Below the pieces are notes generated by a model that did not search any database, was not told where the DNA came from, and saw only the letters and a list, made by a program, of their open reading frames with translations. From CAZPLZ01 sp964587525 (lineage in GTDB: Bacteria > Oederibacteriota > CAKKQC01), in NCBI GenBank assembly GCA_964587525.1, contig CAZPLZ010000196.1, positions 1 through 5,642 of the forward strand: DNA of 5,642 bases. Direction: 5' to 3'. Position numbers and translations under genes: made by a program. Each line of letters begins with the position of its first letter. Position 1 is the stretch's first letter. Positions 1 through 5,642 of the stretch are shown here, in pieces.

Positions 1-274
1 CCGCACCCTGCTGCCGTGCCTCCAGCTCGTCCACGAGCAACCGCCGGGCAATGAACCGGTTGAACGCCTGAGAGCGGGTGACCTGGTAGCGCACGATCAG
101 GCCGGTTGGGTGGTGCCGCAACATCACGCAGGTTTCCACCTTGTTCACGTTTTGTCCTCCCGGGCCGGAGGAGCGCATGAACTTTTCTTCGAAGTCTTCC
201 TCTCGGATTCCCAGCCGTTCCATCCGTTCCAGCAGGTTTTTCCGTTTGGCTTCTGAAACTGGGAATTCAAGCAT
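1..274 (-). CDS. Peptide chain release factor-like protein with GGQ motif (partial, C-terminus beyond left edge)
   Basis: Ninety-one codons are visible on the minus strand, from an ATG at 274-272 to the window edge, with no stop. The protein has a GPGGQNVNK segment with the GGQ tripeptide at residues 39-41, followed by ETCVMLRHHPTGLIV and TRSQAFNR. This is the signature of the peptidyl-tRNA hydrolysis domain of class I release factors. In that family the GGQ loop enters the ribosomal peptidyl-transferase centre and releases the nascent chain. Only about 38 residues precede GGQ, so the codon-recognition domains of RF1 and RF2 are absent. The layout therefore resembles stand-alone rescue or MTRFR (C12orf65)-like factors rather than PrfA or PrfB. 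The start is supported by AGAGGA 8 nt upstream. The ATG lies two bases after the stop of the lipoprotein gene, implying co-transcription. The exact role is inferred: ribosome rescue is likely, but the C-terminal tail that would help decide is not visible. Confidence 0.88.
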   Translation of the reverse strand, partial: MLEFPVSEAKRKNLLERMERLGIREEDFEEKFMRSSGPGGQNVNKVETCVMLRHHPTGLIVRYQVTRSQAFNRFIARRLLVDELEARQQGA

Positions 275-276
275 GC

Positions 277-1821
277 TCAGTATCCTCTGGATCCTGGCCG
301 GGTGGGGAGGCTTTCGAGCCCGGTGAGGACCGCGGCATCGGTTTCCTCTTCAAGGTACTGCCGGGTGGCTTTCATGAATGCTGACTTGATAAGGCTGCCG
401 AGGAAGGCTTTGCCGGCGTGCTTCGGACGGACGAGAGTTTCGCGGAACCCATCGCCGGTGGATTCCCAGAGAATGCGACCCTGGTCGTCTTGGAGGCGAA
501 GCCGGACGCTGACATCGTTTAAATGATACACGCCGACGTTGACCGTTTTGAATTCCAGGACGGTTCCGGTGAGGATGCGCTTGCTCTCCGCAGCCTGGGT
601 GATCTCGCCGGGGGAGAAGGCCTTCAGGTGCGCGCCGTCGGTCACGCCTAACTCCCGCATGCGGTGGGTGACTTCTTTCAGCGCGATAACAGCATAGCCC
701 TTGCGCATCAGAGTTTTTTGTATTTTCGCCCTGATACGTTCCGGGGCGGCGACATCGTTGGTATGGTTCGCAAAGGGCATAACCGCCAGCGGCTTGTCAA
801 ACCAGCTGTCTATCTTGGTTTCAGGCCTCGTCGCCGGTAGAAGGTAGAGGCGATCGAGTTCGGCCAGATACCGTCCGAGGGTTCTCTTGTCACCGGATTT
901 CCGTGCCCCGCTGAGCGCGCGTTGATAACGCTTGCGGGCCTGCTGCCAGTGTCCCTCCCGTTCGTGGTACAACCCCAGGTTCCAGAGCAACCGGAAGTCA
1001 CCGTCGTGCTGCGATTCGGCTTCCCATAGTTCGCGGGCCTGCTCCCAATCGCCGCGCCGCGCGGCTCGCGACCCCGCTTTGAGCGCTGGAGGTTTCTTCT
1101 TCTTTTGTAGCAGTCGGCTGCGCGGTGTGGTCATGGGAAGAAGGTCGGATCGCAGGCTGTGCAGCCAGGCCTGCCGGCTCGGCCTTTGCTTCAGCAACCA
1201 TGGTTTGAGACGTACCATGGTCTCACTTGTGCTTTTCACTGGGTAGGTGAACTGCCGCGAAGCCAGGTTCCGGCGGTCCGGCCAGGATTTCAGATGATAG
1301 CGCATGGTGAATTCGGCTGCGACTGTATAGATCGTTCGGGTCTGGGCCGTGGTCTTGTTTTTATAAAACTTCACTTTCCTTGCCGTCTGTTCAGCGGTGA
1401 CCGAAGACGGTCGGAGTGTGAGGACTGCCGTCGCGCCCAAGGCGTCGAAGAAATACGTGGATGAGGGACCCTGGATGAAGTGTCCGACAACCTGTGAAGC
1501 GGGGGAAGCCAACATTGAGGCGGTGGCTTCGAGCAGGGCCAAGGCCTCCGGCCGCGGCAGGGGAAAGGACACCGCCCTGTCGGATTCGGTGAGGTTCCGG
1601 GCTGAGTGCTCGGCTAGATTTTTGATAGCCTTGCCGAGCAGGCCGGCAGGCTTTTCCGAAGGCGTCAGGTCCATGATGACGACGACTCGCTCGAGTCTGG
1701 AGATGTTCTGGACCGCCAGGTTCCCCGGCGCGTTGACATGCCACACCGTGACGTAGGTGCCGCACCCGCCCAGCAGGAGCACCGAAATGAAGGGCACAAT
1801 CGATTTCATGTCCATGGTCAT
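277..1821 (-). CDS. Outer-envelope lipoprotein with TPR repeats and GNA1162/DUF799-like C-terminal domain
   Basis: This is a 514-residue protein of unknown specific function. Residues 6-19 are a hydrophobic signal ending in the lipobox LGGC, with Cys20 as the predicted lipidated residue, so it should be a membrane-anchored lipoprotein. Residues 21 to about 240 form a domain I do not recognise, with a hydrophobic strand (RVVVIMDL) near the start. A basic Lys/Pro-rich stretch (about 238-248) leads into two TPR-like helical hairpins at about 248-275 (RRGDWEQARELWEAE) and 278-305 (NLGLYHEREGHWQQARKRY). Residues about 343-490 begin with LAVMPFANHTNDVAAPERI and continue through an ILTGTVLEF strand and GRILWESTGDG. 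This pattern resembles GNA1162/DUF799 lipoproteins, which have a CsgG/LpoB-like fold. The start is ambiguous: Met1, Met3 and Met5 all precede the signal and none has a good Shine-Dalgarno. A role in envelope assembly or as a protein scaffold is inference only. It is followed immediately by the release factor-like gene. Confidence 0.82.
   Translation of the reverse strand: MTMDMKSIVPFISVLLLGGCGTYVTVWHVNAPGNLAVQNISRLERVVVIMDLTPSEKPAGLLGKAIKNLAEHSARNLTESDRAVSFPLPRPEALALLEATASMLASPASQVVGHFIQGPSSTYFFDALGATAVLTLRPSSVTAEQTARKVKFYKNKTTAQTRTIYTVAAEFTMRYHLKSWPDRRNLASRQFTYPVKSTSETMVRLKPWLLKQRPSRQAWLHSLRSDLLPMTTPRSRLLQKKKKPPALKAGSRAARRGDWEQARELWEAESQHDGDFRLLWNLGLYHEREGHWQQARKRYQRALSGARKSGDKRTLGRYLAELDRLYLLPATRPETKIDSWFDKPLAVMPFANHTNDVAAPERIRAKIQKTLMRKGYAVIALKEVTHRMRELGVTDGAHLKAFSPGEITQAAESKRILTGTVLEFKTVNVGVYHLNDVSVRLRLQDDQGRILWESTGDGFRETLVRPKHAGKAFLGSLIKSAFMKATRQYLEEETDAAVLTGLESLPTRPGSRGY
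283..288 (-). promoter_or_regulatory. Ribosome binding site of the GGQ release factor-like gene
   Basis: AGAGGA on the minus strand lies 8 nt before the ATG at 274-272. It sits inside the last codons of the upstream lipoprotein gene, which supports this start and an operon with possible translational coupling. Confidence 0.6.
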
Positions 1822-1856
1822 GGTCTACCAGAAAAGTATATAAGATATACAAGAGT
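1822..1856. promoter_or_regulatory. Divergent AT-rich promoter region with 15-bp inverted repeat
   Basis: This 35-bp gap separates the two divergent genes and is far more AT-rich than its surroundings. It contains a perfect inverted repeat at 1836-1850, GTATAT-AAG-ATATAC. The repeat holds candidate -10 hexamers for both directions: TATAAG at 1838-1843 on the plus strand and TATACT at 1835-1840 on the minus strand. A weak -35 match for the rightward unit (TGGTCA, 1815-1820) sits 17 nt upstream of TATAAG. No convincing -35 is seen for the leftward unit. These promoters would give leaders of only a few bases, which fits the poor Shine-Dalgarno sequences of both first genes. The repeat could instead be an operator, or simply the symmetry of back-to-back -10 boxes. 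Confidence 0.4.
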
Positions 1857-2969
1857 ATGGACTCTGGATCTACCGTGACCCCCGTGCGGGGTGAGCGGCG
1901 TTCTCACCTGCGACTGGCGGCTGCGATCGGCCTGGTGGTTCCCTTGGCCGGCGCGGCGATGCTCCCCGGAGCGGCCTCCGCGGCTCCGGAGGTGGTTGAC
2001 CGGGGCAGCCGGCTGCTCGGGATGTGCATCAATCTCCCGAAAGGACAAGGCTATAACAAGGCGCTTGCAGCGACTCAGGCGGCGGGGGTTCAGTTCACCC
2101 ATTTGATGCTCAATTGGACGGAGATTGAAAAGAAGTCCCAGGAGTACACCAATGGGAAGTTGCCGGTCCTAGCCCTCTTCGAGCGGCCCAAGCGTGAGTT
2201 GCTCTGCCTGACGTTGAGCCCGGTCAACGCCGCGAAGAGAAGTATCCCGAAAGATCTGACCAAGATCAAAAAACTAAAGTTCGACGACCCGCGGATGATC
2301 GGACGGTTCAACAGCTTGCTGGACTACGTGCTGGAGCAGATTCCCCACGTTCCGTTGACGAGCCTGGTCATCGGCTACGAGGTCGATGTGTATCTTGGTG
2401 GTTCAGATGAAAAGTGGGCAGCCTATCAGACGTTCTATGAAGCGGTGGCGGCTCACGCGAAAAAGAAACTGCAAGGGCTGAAGGTCGGGGTGACGGTCAC
2501 GTGCCATGCGTTGCTGGGCGACTCACGGGAACGACTGGCCGCGCTGACCCGGACGAGTGACTTCATCGCCGTCACGTACTATCCGCTGTGGCCTGATTTC
2601 ACGGTGAAAGACATCTACCAGGTTCGTGCCGATCTCGGCGCGCTGGTGGCGTCGGCGCCCGGGAAACAGATCTACATCCAGGCGTGCGGGTATCCTTCCA
2701 GTGAAACCTGCAAAGGCTCCGAGGCCTTGCAGGCTGAGTTCGTGCGGCAGGTGTTCAAGGCCTGGGACGCGTACAACTGGCAGATTCAGTCCATCTCCTT
2801 TATGACTGATTGGCCAAACAATGCGGTGAAGAAGCTCGCCAAGGCCAGCGGTCATGAGACAGAACTGTTTAAGGAGTACCTGCGAACGCTTGGCCTGCTC
2901 ACGACGTCTGGCAAGCCCAAGGAAGCCTTTCTTGCCCTGCAATCTGAAGCGAAGGCCAGAGGGTGGTGA
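1857..2969 (+). CDS. Exported glycoside hydrolase-like TIM-barrel protein (clan GH-A-like, possibly inactive)
   Basis: This 370-residue protein has a long N-terminus with a twin arginine (R14-R15), a hydrophobic core at about 20-37, and a signal peptidase I-like ASA|AP site after residue 42. It should be exported, by Sec or possibly Tat. The mature part reads like a GH-A-type (beta/alpha)8 barrel. A strand-4-like segment TSLVIGYEVDVYLG has Glu175, where clan members usually carry Asn-Glu with the acid/base glutamate. FIAVTYYPLWPDF (about 236-248) resembles strand 6. IYIQACGYPSS (272-282) is at the place where related proteins usually have a Gln-Glu-x-Gly-Tyr-Pro nucleophile motif. Here the expected Glu is Ala276 (GCG codon) and the Asn before Glu175 is Tyr174. 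Substrate is unknown, and a non-catalytic carbohydrate-binding role is possible. The ATG at 1857 is the most upstream start in frame but has only a weak ribosome site. GTG at 1875 or 1884 would also keep the signal peptide. Its stop overlaps the heme fusion gene. Confidence 0.72.
   Translation: MDSGSTVTPVRGERRSHLRLAAAIGLVVPLAGAAMLPGAASAAPEVVDRGSRLLGMCINLPKGQGYNKALAATQAAGVQFTHLMLNWTEIEKKSQEYTNGKLPVLALFERPKRELLCLTLSPVNAAKRSIPKDLTKIKKLKFDDPRMIGRFNSLLDYVLEQIPHVPLTSLVIGYEVDVYLGGSDEKWAAYQTFYEAVAAHAKKKLQGLKVGVTVTCHALLGDSRERLAALTRTSDFIAVTYYPLWPDFTVKDIYQVRADLGALVASAPGKQIYIQACGYPSSETCKGSEALQAEFVRQVFKAWDAYNWQIQSISFMTDWPNNAVKKLAKASGHETELFKEYLRTLGLLTTSGKPKEAFLALQSEAKARGW
2951..2955 (+). promoter_or_regulatory. 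Ribosome binding site of the hemD-hemE fusion gene
   Basis: GAAGG lies 7 nt before the GTG at 2963. A second purine run, AGAGGG at 2958-2963, overlaps that start and is too close to the alternative GTG at 2966. This favours 2963, though the two starts differ by only one residue. Confidence 0.45.
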
Positions 2970-4918
2970 CGACGGATACAACCAAGGGGCTGGAAGGGCT
3001 GAGGGTGGTGTCCTTCGAGAGCCGCATGACCAATGAGATGGCAAACCTGATCTCGCGGCAGGGCGGGCGGTCTGTGATCGCGCCATCACTACGTGAGGTG
3101 CCGATCGAGGAAAATAAGCCGGCGCTCGAGTTCGGTGAACGGTGGCTGGCGGGCGGTTTTGATGTGCTCATCCTGCTCACTGGGGTGGGCACGCGGCACC
3201 TGGTCAGCTTGCTCGAAACCCGCCATCCTCGCGTGCGCATCCTGGAGGCCTTTCGCCACGTCAAGGTCGTGGCCCGCGGTCCCAAGCCCGTGCGTGCCCT
3301 CGCTGACATGGGGCTCAAGCCCACGATCGTGGTGCCGGAGCCGAATACCTGGCGGGATCTTTTGCGCACGCTGGACGAGCAACTTCCGGTGGAGGGCCAG
3401 CGGGTGGCGGTCCAGGAGTACGGCGTACCCAACGAGGCGCTCTACGATGGGCTTCATGAGCGCGGGGCCGTGGTGACGCGCGTGCCGGTGTACCAGTGGG
3501 CGTTGCCGGAGGATCTCGCGCCATTGCAGGCTGCGATTTTGGACATCACGGAGGGGCGTTCGGATGTGGCGCTGTTCACCAACGTCACGCAGGTGAATCA
3601 CGTGGTGAAGGTGGCGCAGCAGATGGGCCTGGGCCGGGCACTGCGCCGGGCGCTCTCCCGCGTGGCGGTCGGTTCCGTGGGGCCGATTGCTTCCGAAGGG
3701 CTCAAAGAATTTGGAATGCCGGTGGATTTTGAGCCGGAGCATCCCAAGATGGGACATCTGGTCATCGCGGCGGCTGAAAAAGCCAAGGGAATCTTGGAGC
3801 TCAAACGTCGTACAGTTTCAATCGAAACGTATGCGTCATCAGTGCCAAGCGGCGCCGCACCGGAGGTGAGTCCTGCCGCGCGCGAGCGACTGGAGCAGAG
3901 TCTGTTTCTGAAAGCCTGCCGGCGGGAGCCGGTGCCGGTCACCCCAGTCTGGCTGATGCGGCAGGCTGGCCGGTACCTCAAGGAGTACCGGACACTGCGC
4001 GAGGAAGTGGGTTTCCTGGATCTATGCCGGAAACCTGAGCTCGCCGCTGAGATGACGGTGAACGCGGTGGAGCGGCTGGGGGTGGATGCCGCCATCCTGT
4101 TTTCGGACCTGCTGGTTGTGGCCGAGCCGATGGGATTTCCGGTGAGGTACGGAAGGAGTGAAGGGCCCGTGATCGAGCGGCCCATTCGCCGTCCTGCCGA
4201 TGTGGACCGCGTGCTTGAGGTGGAGCCTGACGAGTCGCTGAGCTACGTCTTTGAAGCGGTGCGCGTAAGCCGCACGGCGCTTCCGGTGGACATCCCGCTC
4301 ATCGGGTTTGCGGGCGCCCCCTTTACGCTCGCGTCGTACCTGATCGAGGGTGAAGGTTCCCGCACCTACACGTACACCAAGTCATTCATGTACAAAGACC
4401 CCGGGGCGTGGCATGCGCTCCTTGAGCGCCTCGTCGCAACCATTGCAAAGTACGTCAATGGACAGATCGCCGCGGGTGTGCAGGCGATCCAACTATTCGA
4501 TAGTTGGGTGGGCTGCCTCTCGCCGGCGGATTACCGGATGTACGTGCTGCCGCACAGCCGCAAACTGATCCAAGGTATCACCCCTGGCATCCCCCTGATC
4601 CATTTCGGCACGCAAACGGCTGCGTTGTTGGAGCTGATGAAAGAGGCGGGCGGGAGTGTGATCGGGCTGGACTGGCGTGTGAACTTGAACGAGGCTTGGG
4701 TCCGGCTGGGCGAGGTGGCCGTGATGGGGAATCTGGACCCGGTGACGCTCTTTGCGCCACCCGCTGTGATCCGGGAGCACGTGAAGCGGATCCTGGATGA
4801 AGCCCGCGGCCGCCCTGGCCATGTCTTCAACCTGGGGCACGGCATTCTTCCGGGCACGCCAGTTGACCACGTCAAGGCCCTGGTGGAGGCGGTGCATGAG
4901 TTGTCCCGCAAGCCTTGA
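2963..4918 (+). CDS. hemDE: Fused uroporphyrinogen-III synthase (HemD) and uroporphyrinogen decarboxylase (HemE)
   Basis: This is one uninterrupted 651-residue frame holding two successive heme enzymes. Residues about 8-275 fit HemD, which cyclises hydroxymethylbilane with D-ring inversion. The evidence is the opening GLRVVSFESRMTNEMANLI, LLTGVGTRHLV, VVARGPKPVRALADMG, LFTNVTQVNHVV and VAVGSVGPIASEGLKEFG. Residues about 280-308 form a variable linker with Ser, Pro and Ala. Residues about 310-651 are a full-length HemE, which removes four acetate carboxyls to give coproporphyrinogen III. It contains MRQAGRYLKEYR (Arg333, Arg337), LFSDLLV (Asp382, equivalent to human UROD Asp86), GFAGAPFTLASYLIEG (Tyr459), LFDSWVG (Ser514), VMGNLDP and NLGHGILPGTP (His626). 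All expected active-site residues are present, so the decarboxylase should work. The HemD half is recognised by overall pattern because that family is poorly conserved. The GTG start overlaps the previous gene by 7 nt, and the end overlaps hemH by 23 nt. The protein should be cytoplasmic. hemDE is a descriptive symbol. Confidence 0.93.
   Translation: MVTTDTTKGLEGLRVVSFESRMTNEMANLISRQGGRSVIAPSLREVPIEENKPALEFGERWLAGGFDVLILLTGVGTRHLVSLLETRHPRVRILEAFRHVKVVARGPKPVRALADMGLKPTIVVPEPNTWRDLLRTLDEQLPVEGQRVAVQEYGVPNEALYDGLHERGAVVTRVPVYQWALPEDLAPLQAAILDITEGRSDVALFTNVTQVNHVVKVAQQMGLGRALRRALSRVAVGSVGPIASEGLKEFGMPVDFEPEHPKMGHLVIAAAEKAKGILELKRRTVSIETYASSVPSGAAPEVSPAARERLEQSLFLKACRREPVPVTPVWLMRQAGRYLKEYRTLREEVGFLDLCRKPELAAEMTVNAVERLGVDAAILFSDLLVVAEPMGFPVRYGRSEGPVIERPIRRPADVDRVLEVEPDESLSYVFEAVRVSRTALPVDIPLIGFAGAPFTLASYLIEGEGSRTYTYTKSFMYKDPGAWHALLERLVATIAKYVNGQIAAGVQAIQLFDSWVGCLSPADYRMYVLPHSRKLIQGITPGIPLIHFGTQTAALLELMKEAGGSVIGLDWRVNLNEAWVRLGEVAVMGNLDPVTLFAPPAVIREHVKRILDEARGRPGHVFNLGHGILPGTPVDHVKALVEAVHELSRKP
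4885..4889 (+). promoter_or_regulatory. Strong Shine-Dalgarno for hemH inside the hemDE coding end
   Basis: A perfect GGAGG lies 6 nt before the ATG at 4896. This is the best ribosome site in the window. It fixes the hemH start within the hemDE reading frame, 23 nt before the hemDE gene ends. Confidence 0.75.
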
Positions 4919-5642
4919 AAAAGATTCCCAAGCCGTACTGCTGATCACCTTCGGAGGTCCCACCAAGAAGGAAGAGATCCGCCCGTTTCTTGACATCGTC
5001 CTGCAAGGGCGTCCCACCCCGCGGGAGCGAGTTGAGGAAGTCGTGCGTCACTATGAAGCTCTCGGCGGCGCATCGCCCATCTACGCGCTGACCCGGCTGC
5101 TGGCGGAGGGACTGAAGGCCGAACTGGCGAAGGCTGGCGCGCCGCTGCCGGTTTACGTTGGCATGCGCAACTGGCACCCGTTTATCAAGGATGTCATGGC
5201 GCAGATGGCCCAGGATGGGGTGCGCCATGCCATCGGGCTCATTCTGGCGGCGCACCGCAGTGAGGCCAGCGTTGGACGCTACAAGCGCAATGTGGACGAG
5301 GCGCGCGTGGAGGTGGGGGACCGGGCACCGCACATCGAGTATGTGGCTCCCTGGCACGACCATCCGTTGTTCATCGATGCCCTCTATGGCCAGCTCCGTG
5401 AGGGGCTTGGGCGCCTCCCGGAGCGTGTGCGTTCACACGCGGCCTGGATCTTCACCGCGCACAGTATTCCATCGGCCATGCCAGGTGTCGCTGACACGTA
5501 CGTGTCGGACCTGACGCGTACGGGCGATCTCGTCACCGCGCGGGCCGGGGCGCATTCGTGGCGGCTGGCGTTCCAGAGCCGCAGCGGGGATCCACGAAGA
5601 CCCTGGCTGGGGCCAGAGGTGGGTGACGTGATCCGGGACGAG
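4896..5642 (+). CDS. hemH: Ferrochelatase (partial, C-terminus beyond right edge)
   Basis: The frame from the ATG at 4896 stays open for 249 codons to the window edge. It matches ferrochelatase, which inserts Fe2+ into a porphyrin at the end of heme synthesis. The motifs in order are VLLITFGGP (about 14-22), HYEALGGASPI, VYVGMRNWHPF, LILAAHRSEASVGRYKR (His120), FTAHSIP with His189 (the metal-site histidine equivalent to B. subtilis His183), and FQSRSGDPRRPWLGPEV. The final part, with the second catalytic residue (a Glu in a conserved Asp-His-x-Glu segment), lies outside the window and cannot be checked. Spacing of the visible motifs matches bacterial ferrochelatases of about 310-350 residues. 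The start is set by GGAGG 6 nt upstream and overlaps the end of the hemD-hemE fusion. Whether the substrate is protoporphyrin IX or coproporphyrin III cannot be decided from this fragment. Confidence 0.95.
   Translation, partial: MSCPASLEKDSQAVLLITFGGPTKKEEIRPFLDIVLQGRPTPRERVEEVVRHYEALGGASPIYALTRLLAEGLKAELAKAGAPLPVYVGMRNWHPFIKDVMAQMAQDGVRHAIGLILAAHRSEASVGRYKRNVDEARVEVGDRAPHIEYVAPWHDHPLFIDALYGQLREGLGRLPERVRSHAAWIFTAHSIPSAMPGVADTYVSDLTRTGDLVTARAGAHSWRLAFQSRSGDPRRPWLGPEVGDVIRDE

Noticed and set aside
1093..1106. Run of TTC/TTT triplets encoding a Lys tract, considered as a frameshift or slippage site
   Set aside because: The lipoprotein frame is intact on both sides, the run is interrupted by C residues, and no alternative product frame is evident.
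1197..1225. Two copies of the palindrome ACCATGGT 17 bp apart with a TGAGAC/GTCTCA inverted repeat
   Set aside because: It is inside the lipoprotein coding sequence and very short. It is likely chance codon use rather than an operator or recombination site.
932..1464. Overlapping plus-strand frames of about 100 codons inside the lipoprotein gene
   Set aside because: They show Cys/Ser/Arg-rich nonsense composition, no ribosome sites and no motifs. The minus-strand lipoprotein explains the region fully.
3089..3757. 222-codon minus-strand frame opposite the HemD domain
   Set aside because: Its composition is rich in His, Arg and Pro, typical of a shadow frame. The plus strand has clear HemD motifs across the same bases.
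3830..3900. Possible separate start for hemE in the linker between the HemD and HemE domains
   Set aside because: The only ATG seen there (within TATGCG near 3830) is out of frame, and no Shine-Dalgarno with an in-frame start stands out. The fusion reading is preferred.
4493..5017. Long open frame on the minus strand (174 codons) opposite the end of the HemE domain and start of hemH
   Set aside because: It lies antisense to two strongly conserved enzymes and shows no family motif. Long antisense frames are expected in GC-rich coding DNA.

Overview
This 5.6-kb window is almost entirely coding. It looks like chromosomal core DNA from a GC-rich, diderm bacterium. GC is high by eye, there is a lipoprotein with a clear lipobox, and intergenic space is very short. 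The overall character would fit Nitrospirota, but that is an impression from gene content rather than a demonstrated assignment. I see no RNA gene, insertion sequence, CRISPR array, integration site or terminator, and no gene-free stretch longer than 35 bases.

Two divergent transcription units leave a 35-bp AT-rich gap (1822-1856). Leftward (minus strand) is a 514-residue lipoprotein with two TPR-like repeats and a C-terminal domain resembling the GNA1162/DUF799 lipoprotein family. Only two bases separate it from a short GGQ-motif release-factor-like protein that runs off the left edge. Rightward (plus strand) is an exported TIM-barrel protein resembling clan GH-A glycoside hydrolases. It overlaps by 7 nt a 651-residue fusion of uroporphyrinogen-III synthase (HemD) and uroporphyrinogen decarboxylase (HemE). 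That gene overlaps ferrochelatase (hemH) by 23 nt, and hemH runs off the right edge.

The rightward unit is a heme-biosynthesis operon. HemD closes hydroxymethylbilane to uroporphyrinogen III, HemE decarboxylates it to coproporphyrinogen III, and HemH inserts iron late in the pathway. The overlapping starts suggest translational coupling. The first cistron has no obvious link to heme. The most interesting points are the HemD-HemE fusion and the glycosidase-like protein, which keeps one expected catalytic glutamate but has alanine where the second should be. I found no clear sign of a wholly new multi-gene system.
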